Assembly (NCBI GenBank): GCA_008638375.1
Contig: CM018052.1
Coordinates: forward strand, 12,190,506-12,254,505
Reading direction: 5' to 3'
Origin: Nyssa sinensis
Taxonomy: Eukaryota; Streptophyta; Magnoliopsida; Cornales; Nyssaceae
DNA: 64,000 bases
A program made the position numbers and the translations under genes. Positions 22,157 through 35,170 of the stretch are shown in pieces (the first letter of the stretch is position 1; each line of letters starts with the position of its first letter). Under the pieces are notes generated by a model that had not been told where the DNA came from, ran no database searches, and saw only the letters and a program-made list of their open reading frames with translations.

Positions 22157-25100
22157 TCATGGTATAAACAACTGAGGATACTGAACACGCATTTCATCTT
22201 CTCGTTCCCATGTGGCTTCTTCAATTTGAGAATTCCTCCATAGTACCTTCACTAGTGGAATGGTTTTGTTCCATAGAACTTGCTCTCGTCGATCTAAGAT
22301 CTGTACCGGTTGCTCAATATAACTCAAATCCTCTTGAACATCCAGCGGCTCATGTTCGATTACCTGATCTGGGTTATGCACACATTTCCTTAACATCGAC
22401 ACATGGAACACATCATGTACGTGAGCTAACTCGGATGGCAATGCTAGCCGATATGCTACTGGTCCGACTCGTCCGATAATCTTGAACGGTCCGATGTATC
22501 GTGGCCTTAGTTTCCCTCTCTTGCCAAATCTGACCACTCCTTTCATTGGTGATACTTTCAAGAACACAAAATCGCCTGTCATAAACTCCAACTCTCGTCT
22601 CCTCATGTCAGCGTAACTCTTTTGTCGGCTTTGAGTTGCTAGTAAACGCTGCCTGATCAGATGGATCTTATCGGTGGTTTGCTCTACTATCTCCAGCCCA
22701 AATAATTTCCTATCTCCCACTTCCATCTAGCATAGTGGAGATCTACACTACCTGCCATATAGTGCCTCATATGGTGCCATACCGATACTGGATTGGTAGC
22801 TATTGTTATATGTGAACTCTACTAATGGCAGCTGGTCCTCCCAACTTCCCTTGAAATCAATGACACAGAATCTCAATAGGTCCTCTAATGTCTGTATTGT
22901 CCTCTTGGACTGTCCATCGGTCTCAGGATGATATGCAGTGCTAAGACTCAACTCAGTACCCATAGCCTTCTGTAGACTCCTCCAGAACTTAGACACAAAC
23001 CGTGGATCTCGGTCGGATACAATGGATACTGGAACTCCATGTAATCGAACGATCTCCCTAATATAAAGCATAGCCAGTCGTTCTAGAGTCTGAGTCATCT
23101 TGGTTGCAAGAAAATGGGCTGTCTTTGTCAGTCTATCAACGATCACCCATATAGAATCATTCCCATGTGACGTCTTAGGCAACCCCGATACAAAATCCAT
23201 CGTAATATGCTCCCATTTCCACTCTGGTATCGGTAGTGACTGTAAAAGCCCTCCTGGCTTCTGGTGCTCGACCTTGACCCGTTGGCACTCCATACATCGT
23301 GCAATGTGCTCAGCTATATCCTTTTTCATCCTTGACCACCAGTAAGTGCCCTTCACATTGTGGTACATTTTTGTGTTTCCTGGGTGTATAGCAAATCTAG
23401 AACTGTGTGCCTCATCAAGAATCTGCTTCTTAATCTCTGGTACATCTGGCACACAAATTCTGTCATGATAGTACAACACCCCATCTCGTATAGAGAAATC
23501 CATGCTCCCTCCAGTCTCAGCCTCCTGACGAAGCTTAACTAACTTGTTGTCGCGAGCTTGTGTCTCCCTGATCTTATCAACAATCGTAAGACCGATTGTG
23601 ACATTAGCACACATAGCCCTAGAACTTGGTAGAATCACCTCCACCTCCATAGCCTCTAAATCCTGCAGTAACTCTTTCTGTGTAGTCAATAGGTAAGCAA
23701 GACTCCCTGTTGACTTCCTGCTAAGCGCATCAGCTACTACATTCGCCTTCCTTGGATGGTACTGAATACTGAGCTCATAATCCTTTATTAACTCAACCAA
23801 CGCCGTTGGCGCATATTGAGCTCCTTCTGCGTGAACAAGTACTTGAGACTCTTATGATCAGTGAAAATCTCACATGTGACTCCGTATAAATAATGCCTCC
23901 AGATTTTAAGGGCAAAGACAATAGCTGCAAGCTCGAGGTCATGAGTTGGATAGTTTTTCTCATGTGTCCTCAGTTGCCGTGAAGCATAGGCTACTACCTT
24001 CCCCTGTTGCATCAGAACACATCCCAAGCCTTGGTGTGAGGCATCACTGTAGATCACAAAGCCCTCTGCCCCATCTGGTACTATCAAGATTGGAGCTGTA
24101 ACGAATCGGTTCTTTAGCTCTTGAAAACTTCGCTCCCTCTCCTCTGTCCAGATGAATGGAATATTCTTTTTAGTCAATTGGGTGATTGGCATGGCTATCT
24201 TGGAAAATTCCTTAACAAATCTCCTATAGTAGCCAGCTAAACCCATAAAACTACGAACCTCTGTGACCGTAGTCGGTCGAGGCCAACTGGTAATAGCCTC
24301 TATCTTTTGGGGGTCTACGGAGATCCCATCTTGACTGACCACATACCCTAAGAAGGAAATGTTTGGGAGCCAGAATTCACACTTCTTCAACTTAGCATAT
24401 AACTTCTGCTCCCCTAGCGTCTGTAGGACCTTCCTCAAATGTACCTCATGTTCCTCCTGGTTCTTAGAATAGACCAGAATATCATCAATAAATACAATCA
24501 CGAAATCATCCAAATATGGCTTAAACACTCAGTTCATTAAATCCATGAATGCGGCTGGAGCATTAGTTACCCCAAAAGGCATAACAAAAAATTCATAATG
24601 TCCATACCGCGTTCTGAATGCTGTCTTTTGAATGTCTGCGGGCCTAACTTTCAACTGATGATAGCCGGATCTTAGGTCAATCTTTGAAAACACTTGTTCC
24701 CCCTTCAACTGATCAAATAGATCATCCACTCTAGGCAGGGGATACCTATTTTTGATGGTAACCTTAATCAGTTCACGGTAGTCTATACATAGCCTCATTG
24801 TACCATCTTTCTTCTTGACAAACAGCATAGGTGCACCCCATGGTGATGAACTAGGTCGTATAAAACCCTTGTCTAGTAGTTCCTGTAACTGTAACTTTAA
24901 CTCCTTCAGTTCAGCTGGGGCCATTCGGTAGGGTGTCTTAGATATCGGTGCAGTGCCTGGCAGTACATCGATGCTAAACTCGATCTCTCGATCAACTGGC
25001 ATCCCTGGAAGATCATCTTAAAACACCTCAGGGAATTCTCTAACAATGGGAATCTGTTCCAATCCTAGCTGCTGTGACTCAGTGTTCTGGATACTACACA

Positions 25101-25437
25101 AGAACCCATGGCACCCCTTCCGAAGTAAATGTCTAGCCTGGATAGCAGAAACAAAATAAGGTGGGGAAGCCACACCTGTCCCTCGAAACTGAATACTCGG
25201 ACCTCTTGGGCATTGTATACTGACTATCTTAGCCATGCAATCTATAGTGACATAATGTGTAGATAACCAATCCATACCAAGTATTACGTGTATTTCCAAC
25301 AGTATCAGATTTGCAGGTAGTTGTGCGTCACCTACGTGTACCGTACATGCTCTATAGATAGTATTCCCATATAATGATTCCTCTGATGGCATTGTAACAG
25401 ATAACGTGTGTCTTAAGGGCTCTGGTTCTATGTTCAA
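22157..25437 (-). pseudogene. pol pseudogene of element B (PR-RT-RNase H-integrase)
   Basis: Polyprotein for reverse transcription and integration, decayed. From the 5' end: protease C-terminal part with ILGMDWL (25437-25018; the DTG active site is not readable); RT with [20 protein letters not shown] and the FIDD catalytic motif (about 25002-24200); RNase H with [20 protein letters not shown]; integrase HHCC zinc domain (about 23490-23260); catalytic core TMDF and SDRDPRF; GPF and a chromodomain-like tail ending EATWERE. Breaks: in-frame stops near 25017, 24529, 22745 and 22727, and a frameshift near 23795. The third catalytic acid is lost (QSKRT where QSERT is expected, near 22893). No gag precedes it. 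Confidence 0.9.
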
Positions 25438-25587
25438 TTTAGCGGCAATATAAATAATCGTTGTTTTATCATGCTAAGCTAACATACTATGTGATTCTAC
25501 TCGGACATTTGACAATAGTAGTACACTAGTCTTAACTCCCATGTATCACTTGTAACCATAGATTTTCCTAGTCATTCTGCACCTAAA

Positions 25588-25600
25588 GCTCTGATACCAA
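25588..25600 (-). other. Primer binding site of element B (tRNA-iMet)
   Basis: The minus strand reads TTGGTATCAGAGC, three bases inside the 5' LTR. Between it and the pol remnant lie only about 150 bp, whereas 4 kb would be expected for leader plus gag. Confidence 0.85.
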
Positions 25601-25603
25601 GTT

Positions 25604-28600
25604 TGTCACGACCCGTAACCCACCCTCTACGGATTAGCGGACCGCGACCATCAGACCCGACCCTTTGGCCGAATCGGACCTGATCATCCTGTTCATTCAC
25701 ATCAGTGTACTAATAGATAACCACATGAATCATCATATGCAAACATAGCGGAAAACATTAACTGAATTGTTCTAAATACAAATCGTTCTGCAATTAAAAA
25801 AAACACACAGCCTGTAACATCTCTAATATATCATCTCGTCCCCAGGACGTGAATACACGGGAGTTCTACAAGACTGTACCACTATTACCATTACTTGTCA
25901 AAATGTCCATCTTATAGCCACAAGCCTCCTACTATCCGTCCTCTACGTCAGTCCCTGAAATGTGGTAAGGGGGGTGAGCTAAACAAAGCCCAGTAAGTAA
26001 GTCCCCTACTCTGTCATGTGTACAAGATGTGGAAAGAACTGAATAATAATAAAAATATGATAGCCAGTCAATAGGATAACAATAATCAAAACTCGTCAGT
26101 GAACATCACAATAAAGGAACATCTAGTCTGAATGATGACATCACAAGCTATAGACCAAAGTGTCATATACAAGATCATAGAAAGTACTCGAACAAAACTG
26201 GAACATGTTTTCACTATGAATCTCAATAGATAGATGGTGATGTCAAAACTGGTGGATGCTATAAACTATGGGGCCCGGCTACCCCCTGTGTGCATAGCAC
26301 TGAGCTCAATCATGTAAATCTGGTCCCCATACTCGGGACAGGACCCCATACTCGGATCAATAATATAAGGCTGGTCCCCATACTCGGGACATACTACGCA
26401 TCATAACTAAGTTATTCCACGGAAAAGTAAAATCACACAAGTGGAATCATAAAGGATCTGATATGATAAATAGAGTACAAATGCATATAGCAAGAACTAT
26501 GACATTGTTGAGTGTACAACATGCAGAGGTCAGATATTACTTACCTTATCTATGTCTTAGTACTCCGGGACTTTCTCCTTTCCCGTTGACTGGCCTATAC
26601 ATCAATAAACACGTCTCAGTTTTACTTTCATTTATCAATTGTACATTTCGCTACTCTAAATATCTCTTTTACTCATTTATGTTTCTACGGTTCCCAGTTT
26701 GGACTTAATTTGCCCAAGGGCAAAATAGTCATTATGTGTCCTTATTTTTTTTTTTTTTTGGTTCTGTTTTCATCATTTGGACTTCACCGTTGAGTCCAGT
26801 AGGTTTGAAATAATAAAAATCGAATATTTACTTAACTTAATCGGAATCCGTTTGACTCACTTTCGATGTAGGGACATTTTGGTCATTTTGACGTTTCTAC
26901 GGGTACTTTATTTTTCAAGACTCTGTCTCATGAAACGGACCTTACCATTAAATCCAAAAGGTCCAAAACAGTAGGTTTTCATTATTCATTCGACTAATTT
27001 AAGCATCGAAATTTAATTCGAATTTATTTAATTTCCTAAATTATTTAATTTATTGAATTGGGTCTAATATATATCTTATTTTAAGTAAAATAAATCATAT
27101 GTGCCTTAGTGGCACAGTGGTTCACGAATTTTCATCATTTCCCCATTGGTCATAGGTTCAATTCTCTGCCCAACCCATTTTTCCAATTTTTTTTTTTTTT
27201 TTCTGTTTTCCAATTCCTGTATACCAATATAAGCCATCCATTGGATAGCTTCTCCTTTCTAACCAAACACCCTCCAAACTCGAATTTAAAAATTTATCCA
27301 TAAAGTAAAGTGTTGGGTAGCCGTCTGAATGGGTGGGTCGGGTCAGACCCGACCCGTTTTGGCCAAAATAAAATTGCAAAACCCAGCAGCCGCACAGCAA
27401 CACTTCAGCATGTTGGTTGTCTTCTCCGTCAACGGCGACTTGCCGACGACGGTTTTTCTTACGTTTTTCAGTGGGGTTCACACCTACCAGTCATGGGAAA
27501 CTCAAATCTACCGTCAGATTTCAAATCGGAGTGCCGGAGCACTCCCAAAATAATCGGAATAGTAGCGCAGCAGAGGCTGTGCGATTTTTCGGCAGCCCCT
27601 TTTCCTTCCGTTTTTTTTTTTCCGTTTCCTCCTACAGTTTCAATCCCGATTTGATTCTAAAATTTCCCTACACCCAAGAGAATCAATTACCCATGATCTA
27701 GCCCAATTGATCGCAACAAAATCACCCCATCTGATCGGTTTTTCACCTCTGTTTTCCACCGTTTCACACGTTGGGTTCTGTTCGGTTTTCCTTTTTTTTT
27801 TTTCATTCTTGATTCAATTCCAACACCAACTATATCCATGCATAAATCAAATAAATTCCCATGCTTCAGAAAATCTATATCAAACAATAATTCATGCTTT
27901 GAACAGAATCAAACACAGAAAATTAAACGCACTCACCCAATCGCGCGTACAAAGCGATCACTGATTTTTCTTCCGAATTCACTGTCCAATCTGATTTTCT
28001 TGGCTCGTTTCCTCCTCCTCTTCTTGCACAACTCACGCAAAATGCCCGACCTGCCTCTTCCTTCTTCCTCCTCTTTTTTTCTTCCTTTTTCTTCCCCCTG
28101 TTCTAGCGTCCAGCCGTTCCTCTGTTTTTTTTTTTCTTCTCTTCTTCCTTTGGTTCTAATGCACGGTAGGGATTAAATGGAGACTCCCTTCTTTATTTCT
28201 CCTTCTCTCTTTCTCTTCCTCTCCCATCCGTTTCAAGCCCCCTCATTTCCCATTCGTTTCTCTTCTTTTCTTCTTTAGTTACACTAGACTCACATGTGTG
28301 TATATATATATATATAATGCTTGCTTGAATTTATTTACATATATATATATATCTATGTCCATATGTTCCTATGTATTTATACATGTATATAAATTCTCAT
28401 TTGTTTATTTCTTACTAATTATTTAATTTATTTTTAAATTCTATTTTATTTTATTTTATTTCTCTTTCTAATTTTATTTTTATCACTACTTTTTTTTTTT
28501 GTATTTATTTACTTATTTATTTCTTTTTCATATATTCAGGCGATTGAAAATCCCATTGTTTACTTCATTCTAATACGTAAAACTTATTGGCTCGATTACA

Positions 28601-28619
28601 TATGGGTCAGGATATTACA
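25604..28619 (-). repeat. 5' LTR of element B (3016 bp)
   Basis: Uninterrupted LTR: TGTCACGACCCG on the plus strand at the left, GGTCAGGATATTACA at the right, followed by TATAT. It serves as the empty-site reference for insertions A and F in the left LTR. Short TA repeats (28301-28316, 28340-28352) are shorter than in the left copy. Confidence 0.9.
27101..27182 (+). ncRNA. tRNA-like unit, right LTR of B, antisense
   Basis: Second copy of the unit at 20583: A box 27110-27120, B box 27155-27165 (same 45-bp spacing) and T-run 27178-27182. Both boxes are unchanged between the two LTRs. Confidence 0.5.
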
Positions 28620-29894
28620 TATATGTCTCGTTTCACGGGTGCGCTCTCGTTGGATTAGTGAGTACCAATCATTGGCTAGATTTTAGGGTTTTCACCACAG
28701 GATCTATACGTTCATAATGCATAGCACCAAAGTGCTCAACACACGCCATATTCCAAAGATTCACGTATGCCAAGATGCCTTGATTTTTCTATGCAATTTC
28801 AATGAGACATTTATCCAACACATGGGGTATGCCTTAAATAATGCATCATACATAAAGCAAATTATAAATTTTAAATAATAAAACTTTGTCTACATGAACT
28901 TAGCATATAATCATGTTACATGTTCACAACTTAAACAAATTCTCAAAGATTACACAAAGTACCAATCCATTGAGCAACCATAACTTTCAAACTACAAGAC
29001 TTTGCTTACATGAACATAAGTTATAATGTAATGAATTATACATATATTCAAGTTACATGTTCATTACTTCACCAAATTCCCAAAGAATACATACGTACAC
29101 AAAGTACCAACCCTAGGTTTTCAAAAAAACTATATGCTTGGTGGTTTTCTAACAATAAGTAAGCATGTAAGTCATATAATTAACATATAAAAACACTCCT
29201 ACACTTAATCCTATTCTTTACTTAGCAAGATATCATACCTAAAAGGGTTTTTCTCAACCTTAGGGAGTTGTACTCGCTGTGCAGGTGAACCAATTGGTAA
29301 GAACGTAGCCCCTAACGTGGGGAACAACTTCCTAGAAGGGAGTCTTGTGCAATTTCAAGGCTATAGATGAGTTTTAAAAGGTAGAAAGTTGAAAAAACCT
29401 AAGTTTTCTTCACCTTTTCCTCCATGCACGACCTACTATGTTTTCTCAGACCAATATTCTATAATTTTAATACTAATAGGTCCTATTTATAGTAAAGGGG
29501 CCGAGGGGTGAAAAGACCCTTTTGCCCTTAATGAGTTTGGGACCCCGTTACACTACAACCCGTCCTGAAATGCCTCAATTCGACATTCTGTTTTAACGAA
29601 AGTTATTAAAATTACTTAAAATGTTATTTTTCTAAAAAATTTATTTTCGCCTATGGGCGGGTGCAGTCGAGTCCACCCGGGATGCCTTTTATGGTCTATT
29701 TTTCAAACTATCTCCAATTAGGCTCAAATTCTCATAGGAAAGCATATTTATCTTCTATGGCATACTTAAAATATGCTTCTAAATATGACTTATATCTAAA
29801 TGATGCATGTGTAGTGCCCTACCGGCAAACAGTGAATGAATAGTGCCCTAACGGTAAAAATGAAAAATTTACCTTGATTTTTCAGATCTCTACA
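28620..29894 (-). repeat. 3' LTR of element D, inner fragment
   Basis: Continues the D LTR after element B; matches 46275-47599, including the region around 'aggatctatacgttcataat'. Positions 28620-28624 are the right TATAT duplication of B. On the minus strand the LTR starts TGTAGAGATCTG at 29894. Confidence 0.8.
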
Positions 29895-29911
29895 TCCTTC
29901 CCCCCTTAAAG
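29895..29911 (-). other. Polypurine tract of element D
   Basis: Plus strand TCCTTCCCCCCTTAAAG; minus-strand purine run directly before the LTR start. Confidence 0.8.
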
Positions 29912-29930
29912 AAATTTCGTCCCGAAATTT
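29912..29930 (-). other. Pre-PPT hairpin of element D
   Basis: AAATTTCG, loop TCC (GGA in element sense), CGAAATTT: perfect 8-bp stem, same as in element C. Confidence 0.7.
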
Positions 29931-30245
29931 AGAAATGTACCTCTATGAATAAATAACTCTTAATACCTAGTGCGGACTTCAGCCTCGCGCTCCCAAGTGG
30001 CCTCCTCGACTCCGTGGTGGCTTCAAAGAACCTTGACCAAAGGGACAGTCCTGCCTTACAAAACCTGGTCCCTCGAGTCCAATATCTCTACAAGCCTCTC
30101 ATCATAAAAAACATCACCCTTCATTTAAAGATCGACCCAATTGAGTATATGTGAAGGGTCAGCCTCATACTTTCTCAATCTCAACATCGATACATGGAAG
30201 ACATCATGAACCCTAGATAACTGTGGCGGTAGTGCCAACCGATAG
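29931..30245 (-). pseudogene. Integrase C-terminus of element D (part after insertion C)
   Basis: Minus strand reads the end of a Tekay-type integrase: [21 protein letters not shown], a DPSHIL-WVDL stretch, [10 protein letters not shown], and a chromodomain-like EEATWEREAEV tail, with several stops. The other part continues at 41652 beyond element C. Bases 30241-30245 (GATAG) are the left target duplication of C. Confidence 0.8.
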
Positions 30246-33200
30246 TGTAATGACATGGAAAATTTTTTTTTTTTATTATTACTTTTTTTATTATTATCAT
30301 TATTATTATTATTATTGTTAATATTAAAATGTATATTAATATTATTATTAAAATGCATGGGTGTATGTATATGTAACATGTATGTATGTGTGGGATATTT
30401 GAGATATGTATATGTGTAGACTAATGTATATACATGTGTATGTGAATATGTATATGTATATATATATGGCAGTGCATGGGTGCCCTGGGAGGGTGCAACA
30501 GACCGTGGGTGAGTGTGTGAGGTGTCGGTGGAGTGTGTGTGTGTCTAGTGTGTGTGTGTGATGATTGATATATATATATATAGGTGTATAGGGCAGCTTT
30601 GCATTAAATGCAAAGCTGCATGGGGGGAAGGAAGCAGGGTGGCTGAGCAGGGTGAGAGAAGTCAAGGAAAGGGGCTGTGGTATGAGAGACGTGTGGGAGT
30701 GGAAGTGTTAGGCTATATTGTTGGTCTCGATTGGGAGAAGAGAAGGAAAGAAAAGCAGAAGCGAGAGAGAGAAAGAGAGTTCTGGAAGGGAGTCTTGGAG
30801 CTTGAATCAAGCTTGGAACCAGAGGGTGAAAGAGGTGCACGGCTAGAGAGAGAAACCCAAGAAAACCGTAAGTGACCATTCTGTTTTGATTTTTTTAAAA
30901 GCATGATAATTACTTTAATGTATATGATCTTAGAGAGCATGTTGTAGGGTTTATTTTGCAAAAAGAATGAAAGAAAATGGTTAGGAAATGAGATAGAAAA
31001 TGTGAGTTGCAGGTCTCGGGTATAAGAAGTGGGTCTTGTCATTTTATGTGAAAAACTTGGTTTAAATGATGGGGAACGAACCCTAGGAGGTGCAGAAACC
31101 ATTTGGAATTAAAATGGGGGTTAAACTAGGACTGAACTGTCACAAAAATGAAGGGGAAAGAGTCGGCCGGAAGTTTGACCGAGGGGTTGACCCTCTATTT
31201 CGTGAAGATCTGGTGACTTGAACCCAAAACCGATCCTAGATATGGAATCCTTGGGAGAAAACGGAGAGAATCACATTTTTAAAAACTGAAAATCTCGCCA
31301 GAGACCAGTCGCCGGAGCCGGAGAAGGTGCCGGAACCCTACCGGAGGCTCACCGGGAAAACGGGGAAGAAGGGGGGACTGTTCGGGTCCGGGTCCGGGTC
31401 CGGTACGGGTTCGGGCGGTCCGCCCCTGCCACGTGTCGTTCAATGGTTTTAAATTAAAAACTAAATGGGGCTGTTTGGTTACAAGGTTAAGAAATTAAAA
31501 GAATTTAAATTGAAACAGGAACAGGGATATCCTATCCCTGTTCTGGTATGATCCCTATTTGGTTATCCGAATATGGGATAAGGGTTTTCAAAATTACAGG
31601 ATTGCCCTTGGACTTTTTAGAAATTAAACCTTGACCCAGAACTTTCGGAATTTACAAACTGACCCCCCAACTATTGGTTATTATAGTTTGACCCTCATGA
31701 ATAAAATATTAATAAATTATTAATTAAATTAATTAATTTATTAGTTAATTAAATTAATTTAATTAATTAAATATTCTAAATTAATCCGGAGTCCAAATGG
31801 GACAAGTCATTAGTGTATTTTGACTATCGTGACCATTCTGAGACCAATGGTGAGGTCCGTTTTATGAGACGGGGTCCCAAAAAATAAAAGACCCGTGATA
31901 ACCTTTAAAATTATCAAAATGCCCTTGAATTGAAATACAATCAAACGAACTCCGAATTAAGTAAACAAATAGTGAAACTTTATTATCTCGAACATTCCGG
32001 ACTCAACCGTGGAGTTTGTTTTGTGAAAAGAGGTCACGAAATGTGAGGACCCATGAAAAGTGCAAAATGACTGTTTTGCCCTTTTTAACCCAGATGCCCG
32101 AATTGAGTTCTACGAAAACCTAAACTTATTTTCTTCGACGTCCTAGACTCAATGGCAGAGTTTAATTTAGCAGAATAGAAACCTATGAACTAAAAGACAT
32201 AAAATTTGATGAATAGAATAAATTCAAATGACAATAGACTGAGTTGTAATTTATGTTTTTAGGGACACTGACAGGACATGAGAGGGTGATCTGATCTCCT
32301 ACATTTTCATTGACCAGTTCAGTTACGTATCGTGCACGATCTTCTAGGGTTGAGACTAACCCGACAGGTATGGTGTTTTGCTAATGTTAGAAATGAAGTT
32401 AAGTTAGGAATGTTCTGTGAATGACTGGAATGACCTGTGTGTTTATGTGGAATGTGTTTACTTGATGATTGGAGTTGGTTATTCACATGCTTACATGTTA
32501 CTTGTACTTTATGAAAATTTAGTGAATGATGAACGTGAATCATGACATGTGTTTAAGTTGATTATATGAGATATGCTTACATGTGGAATCAGCTGGTGAT
32601 TTATGTATTATTGTCTCGAGCATGCTATATTGTGGAAACCATGTTTCATTGAGATTGCATTGGCATATTGGCATATGATGAATCCTTTGAGAACATGGCG
32701 TGGGTTGAGCACGTGGTGCTTTGCATTATGAGGGTGTAGATCCTGTGGTGAAAAACCCAAAATTGGCCATTGCATTGGTACTCCGTGCCATTGGGGAGTA
32801 CCCGTAAACGAGACATGGGTGTGGCATAGAGTTGTGCATGGGTGTGTCACGCATATCATTCATATATTACTGCGATGCTTTGAATGTCATTTAGATATAA
32901 ATGTACACTTTGCACATGGCACGCCTTAGCTTTATTTCTTGCATTAGCACTTCATTATACCAGCAGTTGAGCTGACCTATTCATGGGCAACATTTTTCAG
33001 ATGAGGATCCTCCAGCCACTTGAGACTCTATGATACCCTGATAGGGTGAAGCACGTGGTATATTGTTGGTCCATGGGACTTATATTTTGTAATGTAAGGG
33101 CTTAAGCCCGAATGACCCATGAACAATGTAGTTATGAGATGTACTTCATATTATTTTATGTATTGATGAGAATGGACGTTTGTTCAGTGGAGTTATTTAC

Positions 33201-33274
33201 ATTTGTCCTTTTATTTATTTTATTTTCTGTCTCGTCAGTCGCGCCTCGGGTTTGTAGAAATTCGGGGCGTGACA
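30246..33274 (+). repeat. 5' LTR of element C (3029 bp)
   Basis: Starts TGTAATGACATGGAAA and ends CGGGGCGTGACA. It holds a trinucleotide ATT run (30275-30320), TA-rich promoter sequence (about 30568-30583), a 27-nt palindrome just after it, about three units of the LTR module (31790-32200), and a segment near 32690-32830 shared with LTRs D, E and H. Confidence 0.95.
30568..30619 (+). promoter_or_regulatory. TA-rich promoter and start-site palindrome in LTR C
   Basis: A TATATATATATATAGG run is followed after about 10 bp by GCAGCTTTGCATT-A-AATGCAAAGCTGC (30593-30619), a perfect 13-bp inverted repeat with one central base. It lies where transcription of the genomic RNA would be expected to start if the TA run acts as a TATA box. 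The copy in the 3' LTR is unchanged. Confidence 0.4.
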
Positions 33275-33277
33275 ATG

Positions 33278-33289
33278 TGGTATCAGAGC
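33278..33289 (+). other. Primer binding site of element C (tRNA-iMet)
   Basis: TGGTATCAGAGC three bases after the 5' LTR end; complementary to initiator methionine tRNA. A leader of about 350 bp without coding sequence follows (33290-33643). Confidence 0.9.
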
Positions 33290-33643
33290 ATAGGTTCAAA
33301 TACCTAGAGACTGTGGGGTGTTGTTTAACACCATGAGACCCTAGAGAAAAGAATGAGACTTAGTGTGGACCTTTAGCAGCATGTGATAGAATCTTGTGTG
33401 CTATGTGGTTTTATATGTCCTGATGCATGACTCATTGTAATTACGTGCTGATTGATGCTATGTTTGGAGGCATGACATGTATGATGTGTGAGAAACTTGT
33501 TAAGTGTATATATCATGATTTGCTACATGTGCCACCCGTTAAAGTATAGGTTATTGATAAGAACATGATGGAGATCACATTAAAATGCCTATATCTGAAC
33601 GTGAAAAAAAGTGATATTGAATTTTTCTCTTGGACTTGTAGAT

Positions 33644-35170
33644 ATGCCTCCTAGACGAGCTCCTACGAGAGCCGGACCACCCAGACGGGGTAGGGGTAGG
33701 GGTACGCCTAGAGGTGCTGCCCTGCCTCATCGTGGTAGATCTAGAGCTGTTGCCCCTATTCCTGATGTAGTTGAGGAGGTTGTTGCCCCAGCTGACACAC
33801 CTGAGCATAGTGCAGCTGAGGAGGATATTGCTCCAGCCCCTGTGGAGGAGGTGGAGCAGACTATTGGTGCCAGGGATTTGGCAGCCATTATACAGGAGTG
33901 CTTCCGTGCCATGCAGGAGGCCAGGACCACTAATGCTGAGGCCAGGGCTGCTGATGCCAAGGCCAGAACGGCAGGTGGAGAGACTAGAGACACCTTCATC
34001 ATGAAGGCGTTTCAGCGGATGAGGCCACCATCATTTTCAGGGCAACCTGATCCTTTAGTGGCTGAGGAGTGGCTGGACCAGATTATTAGGATCCTGGACT
34101 CACTGGGGATTGTCGAGCCACACTTGAGGATCCGATGTGCCACTTTCCAGTTTACGGGACTAGCGAGCCAGTGGTGGAAGGTATCTGCGGGGAGGATTAG
34201 CAGATTTGGAGAGGGGTGGGATGCATTTGTGGCCATGTTCAATGACCACTACTTTCTAACGACTGCTAGGGTTGGATTCAGGAGGGAGTTTGAGACATTG
34301 CTCCAGAGAGACATGACAGTGACGCAATATGAGTCCAGTTTTACTGCATTGGGGAGGTTTGCCCCACACATCACTGGACTGGAGGAGCTGAGAGTTTACC
34401 ATTTTATCGAGGGGCTGAAGACCTCTATTAGGGAGAAGCTGCCAGGTCACATCATTGACACTTACGAGGAGGCGGTGATCAGGGCCACGAGGGTAGAGAG
34501 AGAGTTGGCCGCTCTCAGAGGGATCAAGGAATCCCGGGCTCAGGCCAGGCCAGCTACAGCACTGACACTTACAACCGCTCAGCCTACCATGACCACCCCA
34601 GCTCACTCTAGTAGGAGGCCACAGAAAAGGTTCCGGGCCAGTACCTCTTTTCCATCGACATCCTAGAGGCCTATTCAGTTTTTAGCTCCCCAACCTACTA
34701 TGTCTATCACTCCTCGAGGAGGGGCACCACAGATGACCTTTATATGTTACCAGTGTGGACAGCCTCGCCATAGGATGGCCGATTGCCCACAGAGAAATCC
34801 TAGTTAGGGGTCAGGGACTGGACTGAGCCAGATGTCACTTCCACCTCAGATTCAGAGTCAGGCCGGGAGGGCCCCATCGGTGTGCTATACTTGTCATCAG
34901 CCGGGCCATATCAAGGCCCACTGCCCTCAGGGGCAGACTTCACAGAGCGTACCCAGGCCCCACTATTTCCAGCACACCCAGGTGCCTTTACCCCAGTCGC
35001 AGTCAGGATATAGACCCCCAGCGCCTTACTATCAGCCAGCATCCTTAGCATTGAGTGTTAGAGCTCCAGCCCCGAGAGGGGTAGGACAGCAGGGGCAGAG
35101 AGGGGGAGGCAGACAGGGTCAGACCGTACAGGGCCGAGTGTATGCGGTTGCCACCCCAGAGGCTTCTACT
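33644..35170 (+). pseudogene. gag region of element C
   Basis: Structural (capsid) part of the polyprotein. Start chosen at the ATG of MPPRRAP, eleven codons after an upstream in-frame ATG; MPPRR is the usual start in this group. Order: basic Arg/Gly N-terminus, acidic Ala/Glu linker, retrotransposon-gag capsid domain with PPSFSG, W-KVSA, then two CCHC zinc knuckles, CYQCGQPRHRMADC (from 34745) and [14 protein letters not shown] (from 34883). Two premature TAG stops (34664, 34805) cut it before the first and between the two knuckles. It continues in the same frame into protease. Confidence 0.9.

Larger units (their letters stand above)
7948..28619 (-). mobile_element. Element B: Tekay-like element with gag deleted, containing A and F
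   Basis: Minus-strand element flanked by the 5-bp duplication TATAT (7943-7947 and 28620-28624). Right 5' LTR 25604-28619 (3016 bp); left 3' LTR is split into 7948-8254, 16228-16471 and 19636-22113, which add up to about 3.03 kb once A, F and their duplications are removed. The interior (22114-25603, only 3.5 kb) has a polypurine tract, a decayed protease-RT-RNase H-integrase frame and a tRNA-iMet primer site. Gag is absent. Confidence 0.9.

Noticed and set aside
30348..31102. Frames of 84-129 codons, repeated at 38577-39475
   Set aside because: LTR sequence of C present in both copies; compositional, no conserved domain.
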